Shown here: positions 13,301 through 25,364 of the stretch, piece by piece
How the letters are laid out: each line of letters starts with the position of its first letter
How positions within the stretch are numbered: position 1 is the first letter of the stretch
DNA from: Parascedosporium putredinis
Lineage: Eukaryota; Ascomycota; Sordariomycetes; Microascales; Microascaceae
Assembly: GCA_949357655.1 (NCBI GenBank)
Contig: CASHTG010000017.1
Coordinates: 1,674,001 to 1,738,000, forward strand
DNA: 64,000 bases
Reading direction: 5' to 3'
The notes under the pieces: generated by a model
The model's input: only the letters and a program-made list of their open reading frames with translations
What the model was told of the DNA's origin: nothing
The model's database searches: none
Program-made: the position numbers and the translations under genes

Positions 13301-13490
13301 CAAGTTCGACGCGGTGAGGCAGCATAGGCAGAACCTCGCCTGCGAGCTAGACTGGCACGCGCTCGAGCCCGGGGCGAGATCTGAGCTCGTGGCCTCGGGG
13401 GTGGATGTCTGGATGATGGAAGAACTAGACTATGCCCTCGAGTACGAGGCTGAAGATGGGTTGGGGGACGAAGATCCTAGCGAGGGATAA
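10396..13490 (+). CDS. Large WD40-repeat protein, possibly a CUL4-DDB1 receptor of the Raf1/DIM-9 kind
   Basis: The true start is not resolved. The frame opens after an acceptor-like TAGCAG ending at 10395 and has no early ATG, so a 5' exon is probably missing. The N-terminus shows IDLTGDDD (10409 on), resembling a SUMO-interacting motif next to acidic residues, then a basic PRKRQRR stretch. An intron is likely at 10613-10694 (GTAAGC, TCCTAAC branch, CTAG). The middle region holds a helical segment (KLLPKEIELQGP, about 11220-11255). The C-terminal half has WD-type strands such as DHTVKVWKVDE (about 11830) and DGVVKIWNVRHKD (about 12740). KIWNVR fits the WDxR motif of DDB1-binding WD40 proteins. 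Frameshifts occur near 10740, 11010-11022, 11634-11636, 11939-11942 and 12050, mostly in G or C runs. The stop is at 13488-13490. The WD40 call is good. The Raf1/DIM-9 assignment (heterochromatin H3K9 methylation complex) is a guess from length and motif. Confidence 0.72.
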
Positions 13491-14546
13491 GAAGGAGGAG
13501 AGGGAGGGCATGATGAGATACTCGGCACACTCATCCTCTATTTCCCTCTTCAACACTTGTAGAATACTGAGCTTCTGATTTTCTAGAGGAAGGAAGCCAA
13601 GCCTCCGTAACGAGCCGAGCTAGTGGCCACGCGGCGGTTAGGCAATGTAGGACTTGAAAGAACTCAAGCAGAAGACGTTCAAGGTATATCATGCTATCGG
13701 CACCGTCACCCCCTTTGTTCCTCCTTCGTTTTCCTTTTTCCCTTATTAGATTCACCCGTATATTTGATGCCCAGCCCCGTTAGGATGGGGGCTTCTTAGT
13801 CATTAGCTACGTTTAAATGCTCGATACCACTGCTTCCATTCTCATTCTGTTCATACCATTTCATCACTATGATTTTCTGCCCGGAACTATCGGAAACAGG
13901 ATATAATATAGAGATCAATATATCCATCATCCTTACAAAGTGTGGTCCTACAATGGCGGAAGAGGTGAGGGAATATGTCAAGCCAAGGCAAGTGGCGATG
14001 CACAGATATAGGTTTAAGACTTCAAAAGATTAAATTCAGGTAAGGGTTCACAATTGTATTCAGAACCGCAAGCGCCTGCTCCGCCAGTCCCTCCGAAAAG
14101 GAATGTTGACGTCGAGCAACACCGACGAAGATTACGAGGCCGACAACATTAAACAGAAACAAGGGGTGCCTTCCTGACAAAAAACCGAACCCTTTCGCTA
14201 ATCTTCCAACTTTTATGCCTCCATACTCCGTGAAAATCAACAAGGATAGACCCTCGTCTATCGATGGGCAAAGCAATAATACACCCTAATGCAAAACCAA
14301 GAACTGTTTCAAACAAGAACAGGAATCGCTTCCGAGGATATAACCGCAAGTGCGGGAGATGGTAAACAAAATGCCGCCACCTCCACCACCACCCAATATG
14401 AAGAATGCCACCAACAAAAGAAAAAAAGAAAAACAAGCTGCAGATACAGTACGGCCTCCGGATAGGTGTAAACAGCCACAACTCGTACAAGACCCAATCA
14501 AGTATCAGTCTAAGGCCGGCGGGGACGGACCAGACGATTTTTGGGT
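13491..14546. other. Intergenic region between convergent genes
   Basis: About 1.05 kb between the stop of the WD40 gene and the stop of the Nrd1-like gene on the other strand, so it should carry both 3' UTRs. It is moderately A+T-rich with T-rich tracts on both strands and a run of CCACCT/CCACCA near 14374-14394. No gene is recognised. Confidence 0.5.
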
Positions 14547-17280
14547 TTAGGCACCGTTAGAATTGTCTTGAGAGTAAGGATAACCGGGGTAGGTTGGCAT
14601 GGATTGCATGCCGTAGGCATAACCTGGGGGATGAGGTTGGGGTTCAAGGGGTTCTGGAACTGCCCGTCCCGGTTGGATGCGTTGGCGTTATCGTCGCGGC
14701 GGGTATCCCTATGCCGATTACGATCTCCCCGGCCATGACCGTGGCCCTGGCCCGGACTGTTCTGACCTTGAAATTCATCCTCGCGAGGACGCGAGGACTT
14801 GGGGCCGTGGGCACCGCCCTTGTCGGTCTGTACGCGACGGCTGATAGCTTTGGAGGACACTCCAGCACCAATCTCGATATCTGGCTCCTCAACTGAAAGG
14901 CCAGTCTCAATGGGAGTCCCGGCCGAACCCCGTACTCGGCAGTAAGAAGCCATTTTCGGTCAGCCTCAGTTAGGCGGGCGATTGGGATGAGACTAATTCC
15001 AGTTTCATAATCACAGCAATCCCGGGGTCCAAAGCCTACACCCCATCGAGTCTAGAGAGGCGCATCGGGTTAGTTGTTGATGATAATTTACGACGAGGAC
15101 TGCAGCCTCTGAGGATTGTGGTGTGTAGACTTACTCGAAGGGCCAATCCTCCCGACTTGTATTCGCCCATTGTTTCTTTCGCTACAACGGCGCCTTCGCG
15201 GGTAAGCATCTTGACAAAGGCATGACGCTTCTCCTTGTTGATGATTACAGATTGAACTTTGCCCACTCTTCCGAAAAGATCTTGAAGCTCAGATTGGGTG
15301 CAACTACAGATCAGGTTAGCAAAGGTACATGAGTCGAAAGGTCTCCCAAACCTCAACATATGGGGATAGATTAGTGACTTACGTGACACCTCCGACGAAG
15401 AGGGTTCGGCTTAGAACCTTGATATGACCAGGCCGCATAGAGGAGTCGATCTCGACCCACTTCTTGCGTACCTCGGTGTTGTGGCCAGGAGGGCTGCCGC
15501 GACGGCCCATGGGGCTACGCTGTCTGTAATCACCCCGATCCCTACTGCCCCGATCGCGACTCGTGGAGCGGCGGCTAGCATGTCTGTCTTGACCGCCACG
15601 AGAATCACGGCCACTGCCCCAACGGTCAGGCGATTTAGAGCGGGAGCGATCGCCATAACCCCTGCGGCCACTAGCATCATAGTCGTGGCTTGCGTGCGCA
15701 CCAAGCCCCCACCCTGCATTTTGGGGCTGGTTGAAGGCTGGCATGGTGGGTACGGCCGCGGGCGCCGCAGCGGCAGGAGCCGCCGACATGGCCTGAAGAA
15801 TAACGGAGATTTGTTCAGGCTTGAGACCTTGGTCAACGAGTGTCTTGATAAACATGACTTGGTCTATGCTAGGGGCGCCGGCACCGGGAGCTGATGCCTG
15901 AGGCGGGGTGGGCGTGGGGACCGAGTTCATGGCAGCAGGATAGGCTGGGGCGGAGAGTGGCGGTGCCCCTAGGTTTTGAGTTGGGTTCAGGCTGGCAAGG
16001 AACTGGCTGGCATAGTTGGACGCGCTCGACGTGTGAGCCGCCGCATGGTTGGTAGCGAACGGCTGCTGGGGTATTTGAGAGTAGGCGCTGTTCCCGGGGG
16101 ATAGAAGCCGACATGTTATAGGCTGAAGGTTGCACAGGAGGGTGTTTGTGTTTGGGATGATCGGCGGAGTGCTAGAGGGCTGGGGGCGGCTGCGCTTTGC
16201 TTCGCGATATTGGCGAGGACCTCCATGATGTTCGTACCGCTGCTGGGTGGTGGCGCTGAGCTGGCGGCCTGGGGAGGCGGTGGGGCGCGGTACCGGGCGA
16301 CAAGCTCCGAGCCGGGCAGATTGGCAGGTGGGCTTCCTGGAGGGTGGTGGATTGGTCTACAATATATGTTAGGTCCCGGGATTCATAGCCGCGGACAGGT
16401 CCAGGAGGAAAACGTACTTGCCGCGCCCTGAGTGAGCTGCTTCCTAAACTTTGTTATGTAGTTGGGAGGGAAAGTCTGAGCCCGTTCCCAGATATCGACG
16501 AGTTTCTTAACTCTATCCTACGGCGGGTGAAAAAGAACCCAGTAAGCACGAGAGCAATGTTTAGGGAAGGATGGCGGCAAGAGCCAGCGGCGGGTCAAAT
16601 CAACATGGCCATCATAACCGCGATGCGGCACAGCCCAGGCAGAATGCGAGGTCTTCATGGGAGAGGGGAGATTGGACTCCGAAAGGAGTCTGGGGCCCTC
16701 TCGACAAGCAGGCAAAGCAAGATGCGTCCGTCGTGCGAGTGAGGCAGAGGAACCGGGAGCAAAGACATGGTCTACACAACCACGATACGGATGACTACGG
16801 GGTTTGGCCGGCCGCTGCTCGAAGCAAACGTTCTAGACATACCTTTTGGTCGACTGGGGCAGTTTGGACAATGTTATCCATCAAAGCTGGGACAATTTCA
16901 GTTACTCGAAATACACCGGCCGCAAACGTGCCGTCCTGGGCTGAACTAGAAATCTCCTGGCTGTTATGTTTAGCCTGCTCGACCCATTTTCTTACAACGG
17001 AGTCAATCAGGTAAAGGACGCCGAGCTTGTGGGTTCCGGGCGCCTTCTTGAAATGCGTGTAAAACTTTTGTACAATCAATGATTCGTCCTACAGTTTGCT
17101 TGGTTAGCTACAATATCGATTCCGAGCCCCATCTCGAGGGGAGGAAGAAGGGAATGCAAGTACCTTGATGTTCTTTTGGCAAAGATCAGTCAAAGCTTTT
17201 ATCCTCGAGGTTGACACGCCTGGGGGCTTAAACTGCAGCATGGCAGTAAGACCTGCTTCTAGCTCCGCAATTGCAGACAT
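14547..17280 (-). CDS. Nrd1/Seb1-like transcription-termination RNA-binding protein (CID + RRM)
   Basis: The family binds the RNA polymerase II C-terminal repeat and nascent RNA, and acts in termination of noncoding and coding transcripts. Read on the minus strand, the exons are 17280-17164, 17088-16843, 16517-16418, 16356-15383, 15303-15135 and 15051-14547, all with GT-AG borders. The first three encode a CTD-interaction domain (about residues 1-155) with KFYTHFKKAPGTHKLGVLYL and LVDIWERAQTFP. A Pro/Ala-rich linker and an Arg/Ser-rich block (RSRSKSPDRW, about 15650) follow. Then comes one RRM (RTLFVGGVT, HAFVKMLTREGA) and the Nrd1-specific extension after it (TRWGVGFGPRDCCDY, then VEEPDIEIGAG). 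Frame breaks: CCC in ACCACCCTCC at 16342-16344, a G run (C on + strand) at 14918-14920, and the C run (G on +) at 14626-14630; restoring the last gives a Tyr/Pro-rich C-terminus ending at 14547. At least one more shift lies in exon 4. Length would be about 700 residues. I am confident of the family. Confidence 0.9.
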
Positions 17281-20200
17281 TGTGTCGGTGAAGCGAATTA
17301 TACGTAGAGGTGGAAAAATCGATCCAGGCCACCTAGAGTCCTAGTGGAATAGAATAGGTGCCGCTCGCTCCTAGATTGCTTGATACGGCAATGCGGTCCC
17401 TCAGCAAGGCTGTCGCAAAAAAACGCCCTAAGCGCGTTTATAGGGATTTAACGAGAAGTCGGAGGCTTTTTCTCTTTAAAAATAGTTGATAATAACGAAT
17501 AACGAGCAGCCAGAGGGTTTCTCAAGATCCCCGAAATCCGTCTATTGGAATTTCGCGGAGTCTCCAAGATGTGACCTCAACTAGCTCCCACGATTCGTTC
17601 TATGCGGCAAGATATATTTTATCCGCCTGTTTGGTTCTTTGTTTTCCAGCTAGCTCCAAGCTCAAGATTCTTCAGTCGATCTAAGAGTACCGTACGCAGT
17701 AGTGGTAGGTTATGTAGTGTTTAGGACGCCTAAGCAAGTACGATGTTGGCTGTGACGAGCGAGACTTGGATGCAGACAAGTCGAAGCTTCTCTAGTCACT
17801 TCTTTCTCTCTTAGGTCGCTCACAATACAAGGGGTTTGTTAGAGTATAGAGTACTGAGTGCCTAGAGGGAGCGCGATTCTTGAATTGCAAAATCCTCAAA
17901 TCACTCTCACGTCTTGTGATGAGTCGTGATAGATACGTTGAAGCTCTGGGTCTGGGTCTCTTCTAGTCACGTGTTTGATAGAAGCAATCTCGTCCTCTCC
18001 ACGGCCGATATTCAGAGCTTAAGAATTGTGGGCGAGGCACCACAGCCCGGATGATCCAAGTGGTCTGTCTGGTGTGATCTCACGACCTCTACTCAAAGGA
18101 TGGAAATTCTATGATTCCCTTTCTCCTCTTTTACCAAGGCGACAGGCTGTATCCTAGATGAATTAGGTGACAAGTATCTCGGTTGAGTCTACAAGGGCAG
18201 CCTCATGAAACTAGGTTGAGGATGTGCTGGTGTGAGGTCCAGTGGGCTGTCCAAGGTGTGCTGATCGAGGGCGGATTGATTGATGGGCAAGGGAAAGACG
18301 AGTTCTAATCGATTACAGGTCTTACAAAATTTCCGATGCATTTATTTGCTGGGATCGCATGTGCTGATATTTTAGCTGATGGGTTAACGTCAACAGAGAG
18401 TGGGAGGGAAAGGAAGATGAAATCACTCTCGTGATGATGAGGATGGCGATGGAGTTGCATGAAAGGGAGAAGATGGAGAAGAAGTGTGTGAGAAGAACGG
18501 GGAAGAAAGGGCTCAGGGATTTTCAGTGCCCTTTGTGTGGCTGGGACAGGCTGCTGGCTAGGAATTTATGCCTGATTCTTCATCCAAGGCATAAAGAAAA
18601 ATTGTCAAAATGGGTCATCATCACGTCAGAGTAGATCCGAAATATAGCCGTTGTCAATTTTCATCTCCGAAAGGCCAAGGACAGTGCTATTTCGAGATAT
18701 GTGTTGAAAACACTGTGCTATCACTCAGAATGACTTTCGGAAGCACAGGGATCAAGCTGGAGGCAAGGGGAAAAAAAGATGGATCTCACAACGAGACTGG
18801 CTTCGGAGCTTTGCGAGAAGACTAGGCAAAGCTCGGAGGATTTCCGGTTCCCGGACGCAACAAGTCTTTTTCTTTCGCTTTCCTACCCGTTCATGACTGG
18901 CCGAAATTATTGCTTGGTGAAGAGGAAGGCAGATGGAGTGATTGACCAGTCAAGGAAGAGGCTGAAATAGAGAGCATGCGGTCGACAGTTGCACATCTCC
19001 GAATCTTGGACTTCAATCCCTCCTTGTGATGAAATGGAACCAAGGATATATCGGAGTTGCATTCGTCCCGTCGCACAGCTCGAGCCGTGATTGCACAGAG
19101 ATGCCGCGGGATTTTCCTTCCATCCATCCACTTGTAGGAGAAGGTGTTGGCATGGTTCATTCCGCCCACCCTTTTCTTTTCTTTTTCTTTTCTCCCTTTT
19201 TTCTTTTCTTTTTTGCCCCGGCTCAAAGGGCCGGGTACTTGAGCAACACTTGATCGCCGGCTCTGGAACGCCGTAGTTGATACCTTGAATCGCATGCGCC
19301 AATCGACCCTCTTGCATCATCAACTCAGTTTGCCTGTGATCATCAAATGCTACAAACATGCTGTCACTGGTGGTCCACGACATGAAATACAGAGAGTCTG
19401 CCAAAAAAAGAAAAAGAACAAAAAGACCCCTGCGCTTGAAGTGAAGACATGTTGAGTGCTAGCGCCCCCTATCCGTCCTCGCGCGCGTTGCCATCACAAC
19501 GGCTAGGTGGAGGACAGCCGAATTCCACTACCGGATGTCAGGAAAGGAGCCTTGGGAAAGAGGTTCAATCCATCTTGAATGTCCCTTTTGTGTGCTGGAG
19601 GGACTTTGGGCAAGGCGCCTCAAGCGCTGTTTTCCGGACTGTTAGCCGAGGATAATGGTGATGAGAATTGGCGAGGTTCGCGGAGCAGAGGGTTGGTAGG
19701 CCGGCATGTACTTTTCGGTAGTCTACATGGGACCTGTCAACGGGACGCCGTGCCCTTCAACGATCCCCTAACGTGTCCCTAACGTGCCGACATGTTCGTA
19801 CAAATTATAGGGGTCCACCTCGCCAAGGCCCCAAATCCATCAAGGGGCACTGGCGCCCAGTAAACTGGCTTCGCTCCCTCTAGGCTGCTTCTGTGTGCGA
19901 GCTGTCCTCCCGAGCGTGGGAATGGGTGTGGTCGGCGCGCATGAACCCAGTGTGCTGCGTGTAGGCGAGGTGACGTCTTTGCGCTTTGCCAGGGGAGCGC
20001 TCAGCAAACGAGGAATTCTCTGCAGGAGGGCAGGCAATTCGCCCTGGTTTGTTAGCTTCGAGAAAAAAACTGTTGTCCGTGGCTTGTTGAGCTCTACGCC
20101 GAGTCAGCTGTGGCCGTACCAGTACCCGGCAATACCCCCTACCGCACCTACCTATCAGAGTGTGTTGTCCGTTAACGGACCTACGGAGTCTCGGTGCGGT

Positions 20201-20406
20201 TTAATAATAATCTTTTTTCTTCTCTTCTTTTTCTTTTCCTCCCCCTCGGCTCAAACCTCCCTTCAACCACATCACGGTATTTTTTCCTTGCGCAATCCAA
20301 ATCTTGTCCTCTCCAAGACCGCTCCTTCTATCCACGGGCAGTCATTCCGTCTTTTGCTGGCAATTGATCAAGCCCTCCACCCCCTTTTACACATCACATC
20401 TTCACA
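17281..20406. other. Divergent intergenic region between Nrd1-like and citrate synthase genes
   Basis: About 3.1 kb separates the two divergently read genes and must hold both promoters. A pyrimidine tract at 20212-20250 and a TTTAATAATAAT element at 20200-20211 lie just upstream of citrate synthase and look like its core promoter and leader. Another T/C tract lies at 19168-19215. No frame in the interval resembles a known protein. A short frame at 18431-18634 has a CxxC...H pattern (QCPLCGW, then HPRH), but nothing else supports it. Confidence 0.5.
19168..19215. repeat. Polypyrimidine low-complexity tract
   Basis: A run made almost entirely of CTTTT, TTTC and CCTTTT words on the + strand. 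It is a simple-sequence tract and creates spurious hydrophobic frames. Confidence 0.7.
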
Positions 20407-22224
20407 ATGGCAGTCGTTTCGCGACTCAGCTCTTCGGCTCTCCGAGCCACCGTCAGGGCGCCCACCGTCAACGCCAGGCTTGCCGCCTTCCAGGCTGCCA
20501 GGTGCTACTCCTCCAAGTCCCAGGTACGTGTCTTGAGCTTTATATCGTGATCTCTCCTACAACCATCACTGATGGGGACGCTCTCGTACTGGATGCTTAT
20601 CTTTTCTTTTCTTGCTTGCTCTAGACCCTCAAGGAGCGCTTCGGCGAGCTCCTCCCCGAGAAGATCGAGGAGATCAAGACCCTCCGCAAGTAAGTTTTTC
20701 TTTTCCTAAAGGACGTGGGGGTTTGTCGAGTTGCTTTTCCAGCATCTCTTCTTCTCCTTTCACGTCGGAATCCGTTGCCATCGTACGCGAGCACAAGTTC
20801 AGCATGCTAATCAAAGCAAACTTTTAGGGAGCATGGCTCGAAGGTCGTAGATAAGGTCACTCTTGACCAGGTATACGGTGGTGCCCGTGGCATCAAGTGC
20901 TTGGTCTGGGAGGGTTCCGTCCTCGACTCCGAGGAGGGTATCCGCTTCCGCGGCAAGACCATCCCCGAGTGCCAGGAGCTCCTCCCCAAGGCTCCCGGTG
21001 GCAAGGAGCCCCTTCCTGAAGGTAAGACAAATCAAATCCCATCCCATCCAGCTCTTTGCCTGGCGTGGCCCATGAATCGGTGCTGACAAACTGTTGCGCT
21101 CTCCGTTAGGTCTCTTCTGGCTCCTCCTCACCGGCGAGGTCCCCACCGAGCAGCAGGTTCGCGACCTCTCTGCCGACTGGGCCGCTCGCTCCGATGTCCC
21201 CAAGTTCGTTGAGGACTTGATTGACAACTGCCCCAACGACCTCCACCCCATGGCCCAGTTCTCTCTTGCCGTCACCGCGCTTGAGCAGACCTCTCAGTTC
21301 GCCAAGGCCTACGCCAGGGGCATCAACAAGAAGGAGTACTGGCAGTACACCTTTGAGGACTCCATGGACTTGATTGCCAAGCTCCCCACCATCGCCGCCC
21401 GCATCTACCAGAATGTCTTCCGCGGTGGCAAGGTCGCCGCCGTCCAGAAGGACAAGGATTACTCGTTCAACTTCGCCAACCAGCTCGGCTTCGGCGAGAA
21501 CGCCGACTTCATCGAGCTCCTCCGTCTCTACCTCACCATCCACACCGACCACGAGGGTGGCAACGTCAGCGCCCACACCACTCACTTGGTCGGCTCTGCC
21601 CTTAGCTCCCCCTTCCTCTCTCTTGCCGCCGGTCTCAACGGTCTTGCCGGTCCCCTGCACGGCCTCGCCAACCAGGAGGTCCTCAACTGGCTCACCGAGA
21701 TGAAGAGCGCCGTTGGCGATGACCTTAGCGACAAGGCCATCACCGACTACCTCTGGTCTACCCTCAACGCCGGCCGCGTTGTTCCCGGTTACGGCCACGC
21801 TGTTCTCCGCAAGACCGACCCCGCTACAGCGCCCAGCGCACTTTCGCCCAGGCCAAGATGCCCGAGGACCCCATGTTCAAGCTCGTCAGCCAGGTCTACA
21901 AGATCGCCCCCGGTGTCCTCACCGAGCACGGCAAGACCAAGAACCCTACCCCAACGTCGATGCCCACTCCGGTGTCCTCCTCCAGCACTACGGTCTTACC
22001 GAGGCCAACTACTACACCGTTCTCTTCGGTGTTTCCAGGGCTATCGGTGTCCTTCCCCAGCTCATCATTGACCGCGCCGTCGGTGCCCCCATTGAGCGGT
22101 ATGCCAGATCCCCTCCCCTTGTTCCCTTTTTAACAAGTGATAATTGCTAACGTGAATTTTTCTCTCTCTTAGACCCAAGTCTTTCTCCACCGAGAAGTGG
22201 GTTGAGATTGCCAAGAAGCTCTAA
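20407..22224 (+). CDS. cit-1: Citrate synthase, mitochondrial
   Basis: This enzyme condenses acetyl-CoA and oxaloacetate to citrate in the first step of the TCA cycle. Exons are 20407-20523, 20625-20689, 20828-21021, 21110-22098 and 22173-22224, with clean GT-AG borders. The N-terminus (MAVVSRLSSSALRATVRAP, then ARCYSS) is an Arg/Ser-rich amphipathic mitochondrial presequence. Catalytic regions are visible: PLHGLANQEV near 21655, the citrate synthase signature PGYGHAVLRKTDP from about 21784, and the Asp of NVDAHSG near 21955. The C-terminus IAKKL is not a good peroxisomal signal, which supports the mitochondrial isoform. Two C losses break the frame, at 21819-21822 and 21944-21946. With them restored, exon length is a multiple of three and the protein has 472 residues, normal for the family. 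It lies 3.1 kb upstream of the citrate carrier gene on the same strand. The gene symbol follows fungal usage and is not verified. Confidence 0.96.
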
Positions 22225-25200
22225 ATCTGACAACTTAGACTGTACATCATACCGACTGCACAGTTTGCGACGATGGCGATTGGGTGGGAGGTTTTTAGCT
22301 CGTCGGCTGCCGACCACGCTTGCCTCCTGGCCATGAAGTGAATAACACCATATACACCACATTTCTTCTAGAGGAGGCTTATCGGATGGCCTTAGGATTA
22401 AACATAGACGATACTACCGTGGTGTCAGGCTATGCGTGAGGGCTAGATATCCCGGGGTTTTGAGAGAAAGAGGGACGAGAAAAAGTTGATTTTTAGAGTA
22501 CGGGTTTGGTGGATGATGACCCTACGATATACTGCGTTTGTACAATACATTTGATGGCATGGGCGCAGAGCGCACTCGTTGGGATTCTATTTTGTTTTTC
22601 ATGTCCTATTTAGACTGCGCCAATGAGTGTGTATTTTCCAAAGCCTCGTCATCCCAAGTGATTTCGCTATCTACATGTAACTGATCCCTCCAATGCCAGG
22701 TGCATCGAAGACGACATCGACCTGGCGCATCGCACTTATCGTTTGCGCCCGCTGCCTTTTCCGACAACTACAAGGTGATATCATTGGTGAGAATCCCGCC
22801 TTAAACCGATAACCACTGCGGTCTTGAGGTTCATAGGTGCATGGCCGCAGCAGTGATCCCACGATAGTGGTGTCGCTGGCGTCGGGGTTACACGGGTACG
22901 TGCTGGACGGACCAATTGATACGAGAATCGATGTAGCCCTGATATTCAGCCCAGGATAGGAACATCCGTCAGCTTCTTCGTCCTCAGTAGATTACATGTA
23001 CCCTCTCCCATCTCATTGATCTCCCCCAGCGAACACCTTCCCCAAGGAGAATGACACCTTTGTAATTTAACCAGCCAGCTTCTTTTGCCCATTGAAAAGA
23101 AAATTTCAACCCTCTTCGCAAGAATTTACTTGTACGCGTTCTTGCCCCCTGTAAAAAGACCAGTCGCGATCCTGGAAGCCGCATGGGATGGCTAGCGCCA
23201 ATGCAGGCGAGGGGCCGAGGTACCGGTACTCCGCCGAGCAGCAGATCTCTGCCGGCCGCTGCATGTAGCTCACTGTACCCTCTGATTCGTTGAGGAGGTG
23301 CGAGAATGAGGAAGACACTCGTGGCCTCATAATAATAATTATTCCCTGTCTCCCAAATGTTACGAGTACAAGGCTCATCAGAATTTTCTTTTCTTTTCCA
23401 TGTCCCTCCTCAGGGTTGATTAAATATTTTTTATGTCTTACCTTTGGGACAACCGCTCGATGATAGTAGTACAAACATTGATACCACGGGGTACGAGCGC
23501 CTCGCCAGTACTCTTGACGATTGAGGATGGCAAGGATGGGTCCATCAGCTTACAGGTCCAACTCGTGATCCAGCTCGGAAGCAATGCTTATGTTGGTTGT
23601 GGAGTCCATTATGAGATTTTGAGAAAGAAGCCAAACTCTCCAGTCTCAAGTTGGAGGTCAATAATCATCACTTGTTGACCTTGTTGTTGTTGCCCTCGTT
23701 CTCCTTGCCCGTTTTTTTTGTTGATGAGGGAGGTTTGTGGCTGGCAACTTTGTCTCTCCTGATATGGAACCAGGGTCCCAACAATGCCGCGACAGTTCTC
23801 AACATCCTCCAACGGGAAATTTCCAGTGCTCGATGGTGTCCAGCGGGAGTACCTGTGTGGAGTGCCTCTCCACCGTGATAGTATATGAATCAATTAATGG
23901 CAATACGAATTGGTCCCTTTCAGCCTAGCTGGGCAGGGCAAATTTTGAAGGGACCAGGTTAGCTTGGCTTATTAGCTGGTCTGGAAGACCCTTCATCATA
24001 GCCGGGTTCCATCATTCGAGGAGATCCCTCCCAGACCTCTGTCACCTGAACCCAGAAAAACGGCTCCGTTCAGCACCCTGAGTGCTTCAGAATCAACTCG
24101 ATCAAAAGGTTTAACCGTAGCTTCGAGCTAATACCAAGAGGGCTCCTCTCAAATTCCCTTTGTACATGTACCCCAAAGGGAAAGGGGTGAGGTGGAGCGT
24201 CGAAGATAAGCATCAATGATAGCTTCCCGCCCCCAGGCGCTTTTCGGGACCATGAACCAGCAGGCAGAGAGTAGTGTAGTGTACATCTGGCTCTTGCGCT
24301 GAGAGCTCAGCTCCGCTAAAGGCAATCTCTTGTTGATATCCAGAGGAACGCCGAGCATCGCACACGTGGGGAGCTTGAGAGGGTATACGATGTGACGGAT
24401 GAGTCCGGCCAGGCATAACCAAGACGAGCAGCCTTTCGTCCAAAGGCCAGAATCCTCCATCATCGTCGGCAAGATGGGCAAAATCTCCAAGACATTCAGC
24501 CTTTCCACCAGCCTGCAACCCCAATTTTTGCTTCCCGCTAGCTCAGGGGAGGGGCGGTTGTCACGGATCATAGCTCAAGGTGCAGTGAGTGTGTAGTGTA
24601 GTGTACTAGACAAGTGGAGGTATCAATTGCCTTGAGCTCAACCAAAAATTCAGTAGCGAACAATTTGATTGACAAGACCTCAATGAAATCGCGCCCATTG
24701 ACCTGAGGAGCTTTGTTCAACTTGATGAATGAAAGCACTGGTCACCAACTTTTTTAGCCACATCTAGGCGCAACTTTAGATTTAACTCGATTGTGATAGA
24801 TGATTGTCACAGTTAGTCACTCAATCAGAACTCGGACCAAAAATATTAGCTTCAGCCACATGCACAGCACCAAGCACCAGGCAACATTGAACGTTTGAGG
24901 GGATCGGCCCAGCCAAGACCTCAAATCCATCCCCAATGCTGCCGCTATCCACCCGTCCTGGTGCTTGGCCACTGTCATCGGCCGCCGTACCACTGCCCCA
25001 AGCCCCGAAAAGGCGTCCCCCAACTGCGCCAATCCTCCCCTCCCCCTGGACCAGTGCCTGAACCTGGCCAAGGGCCCTTCCAAGTTTTTTCTCGTTTCTT
25101 TTTCCCTTTTTTCCCTTTCACGGGTCCTTGGACGAGGTACAACCCATATCAGCCTCTCGCCCGTGCAGTCCCGAGGTAATAAAACCAGCTCCTTTCCCTC

Positions 25201-25364
25201 GGCTGTCCGCGCCAAAGAAATCCCCCGTTCACCTGTCAAACTAAACCCACACGCTCCATCAACCCTTTTGTCAACCTTACCCCACGCCCTTCCTCACACC
25301 CTTTTGCGAAGAAGCACCCTATTCCCTTGGTCAGGGCCCCCATCACGAAAATCGCCAAACAGTC
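22225..25364. other. Intergenic region, no gene recognised
   Basis: About 3.1 kb between citrate synthase and the carrier gene. The first few hundred bases should be the citrate synthase 3' UTR. The last about 300 bases (25080-25360) are CT-rich and look like the carrier leader. No frame on either strand between them resembles a protein family. Confidence 0.5.

Noticed and set aside
18431..18634. Short frame with a C2H2-like CPLC...HPRH pattern
   Set aside because: Spacing does not fit a C2H2 finger and no other coding evidence exists.
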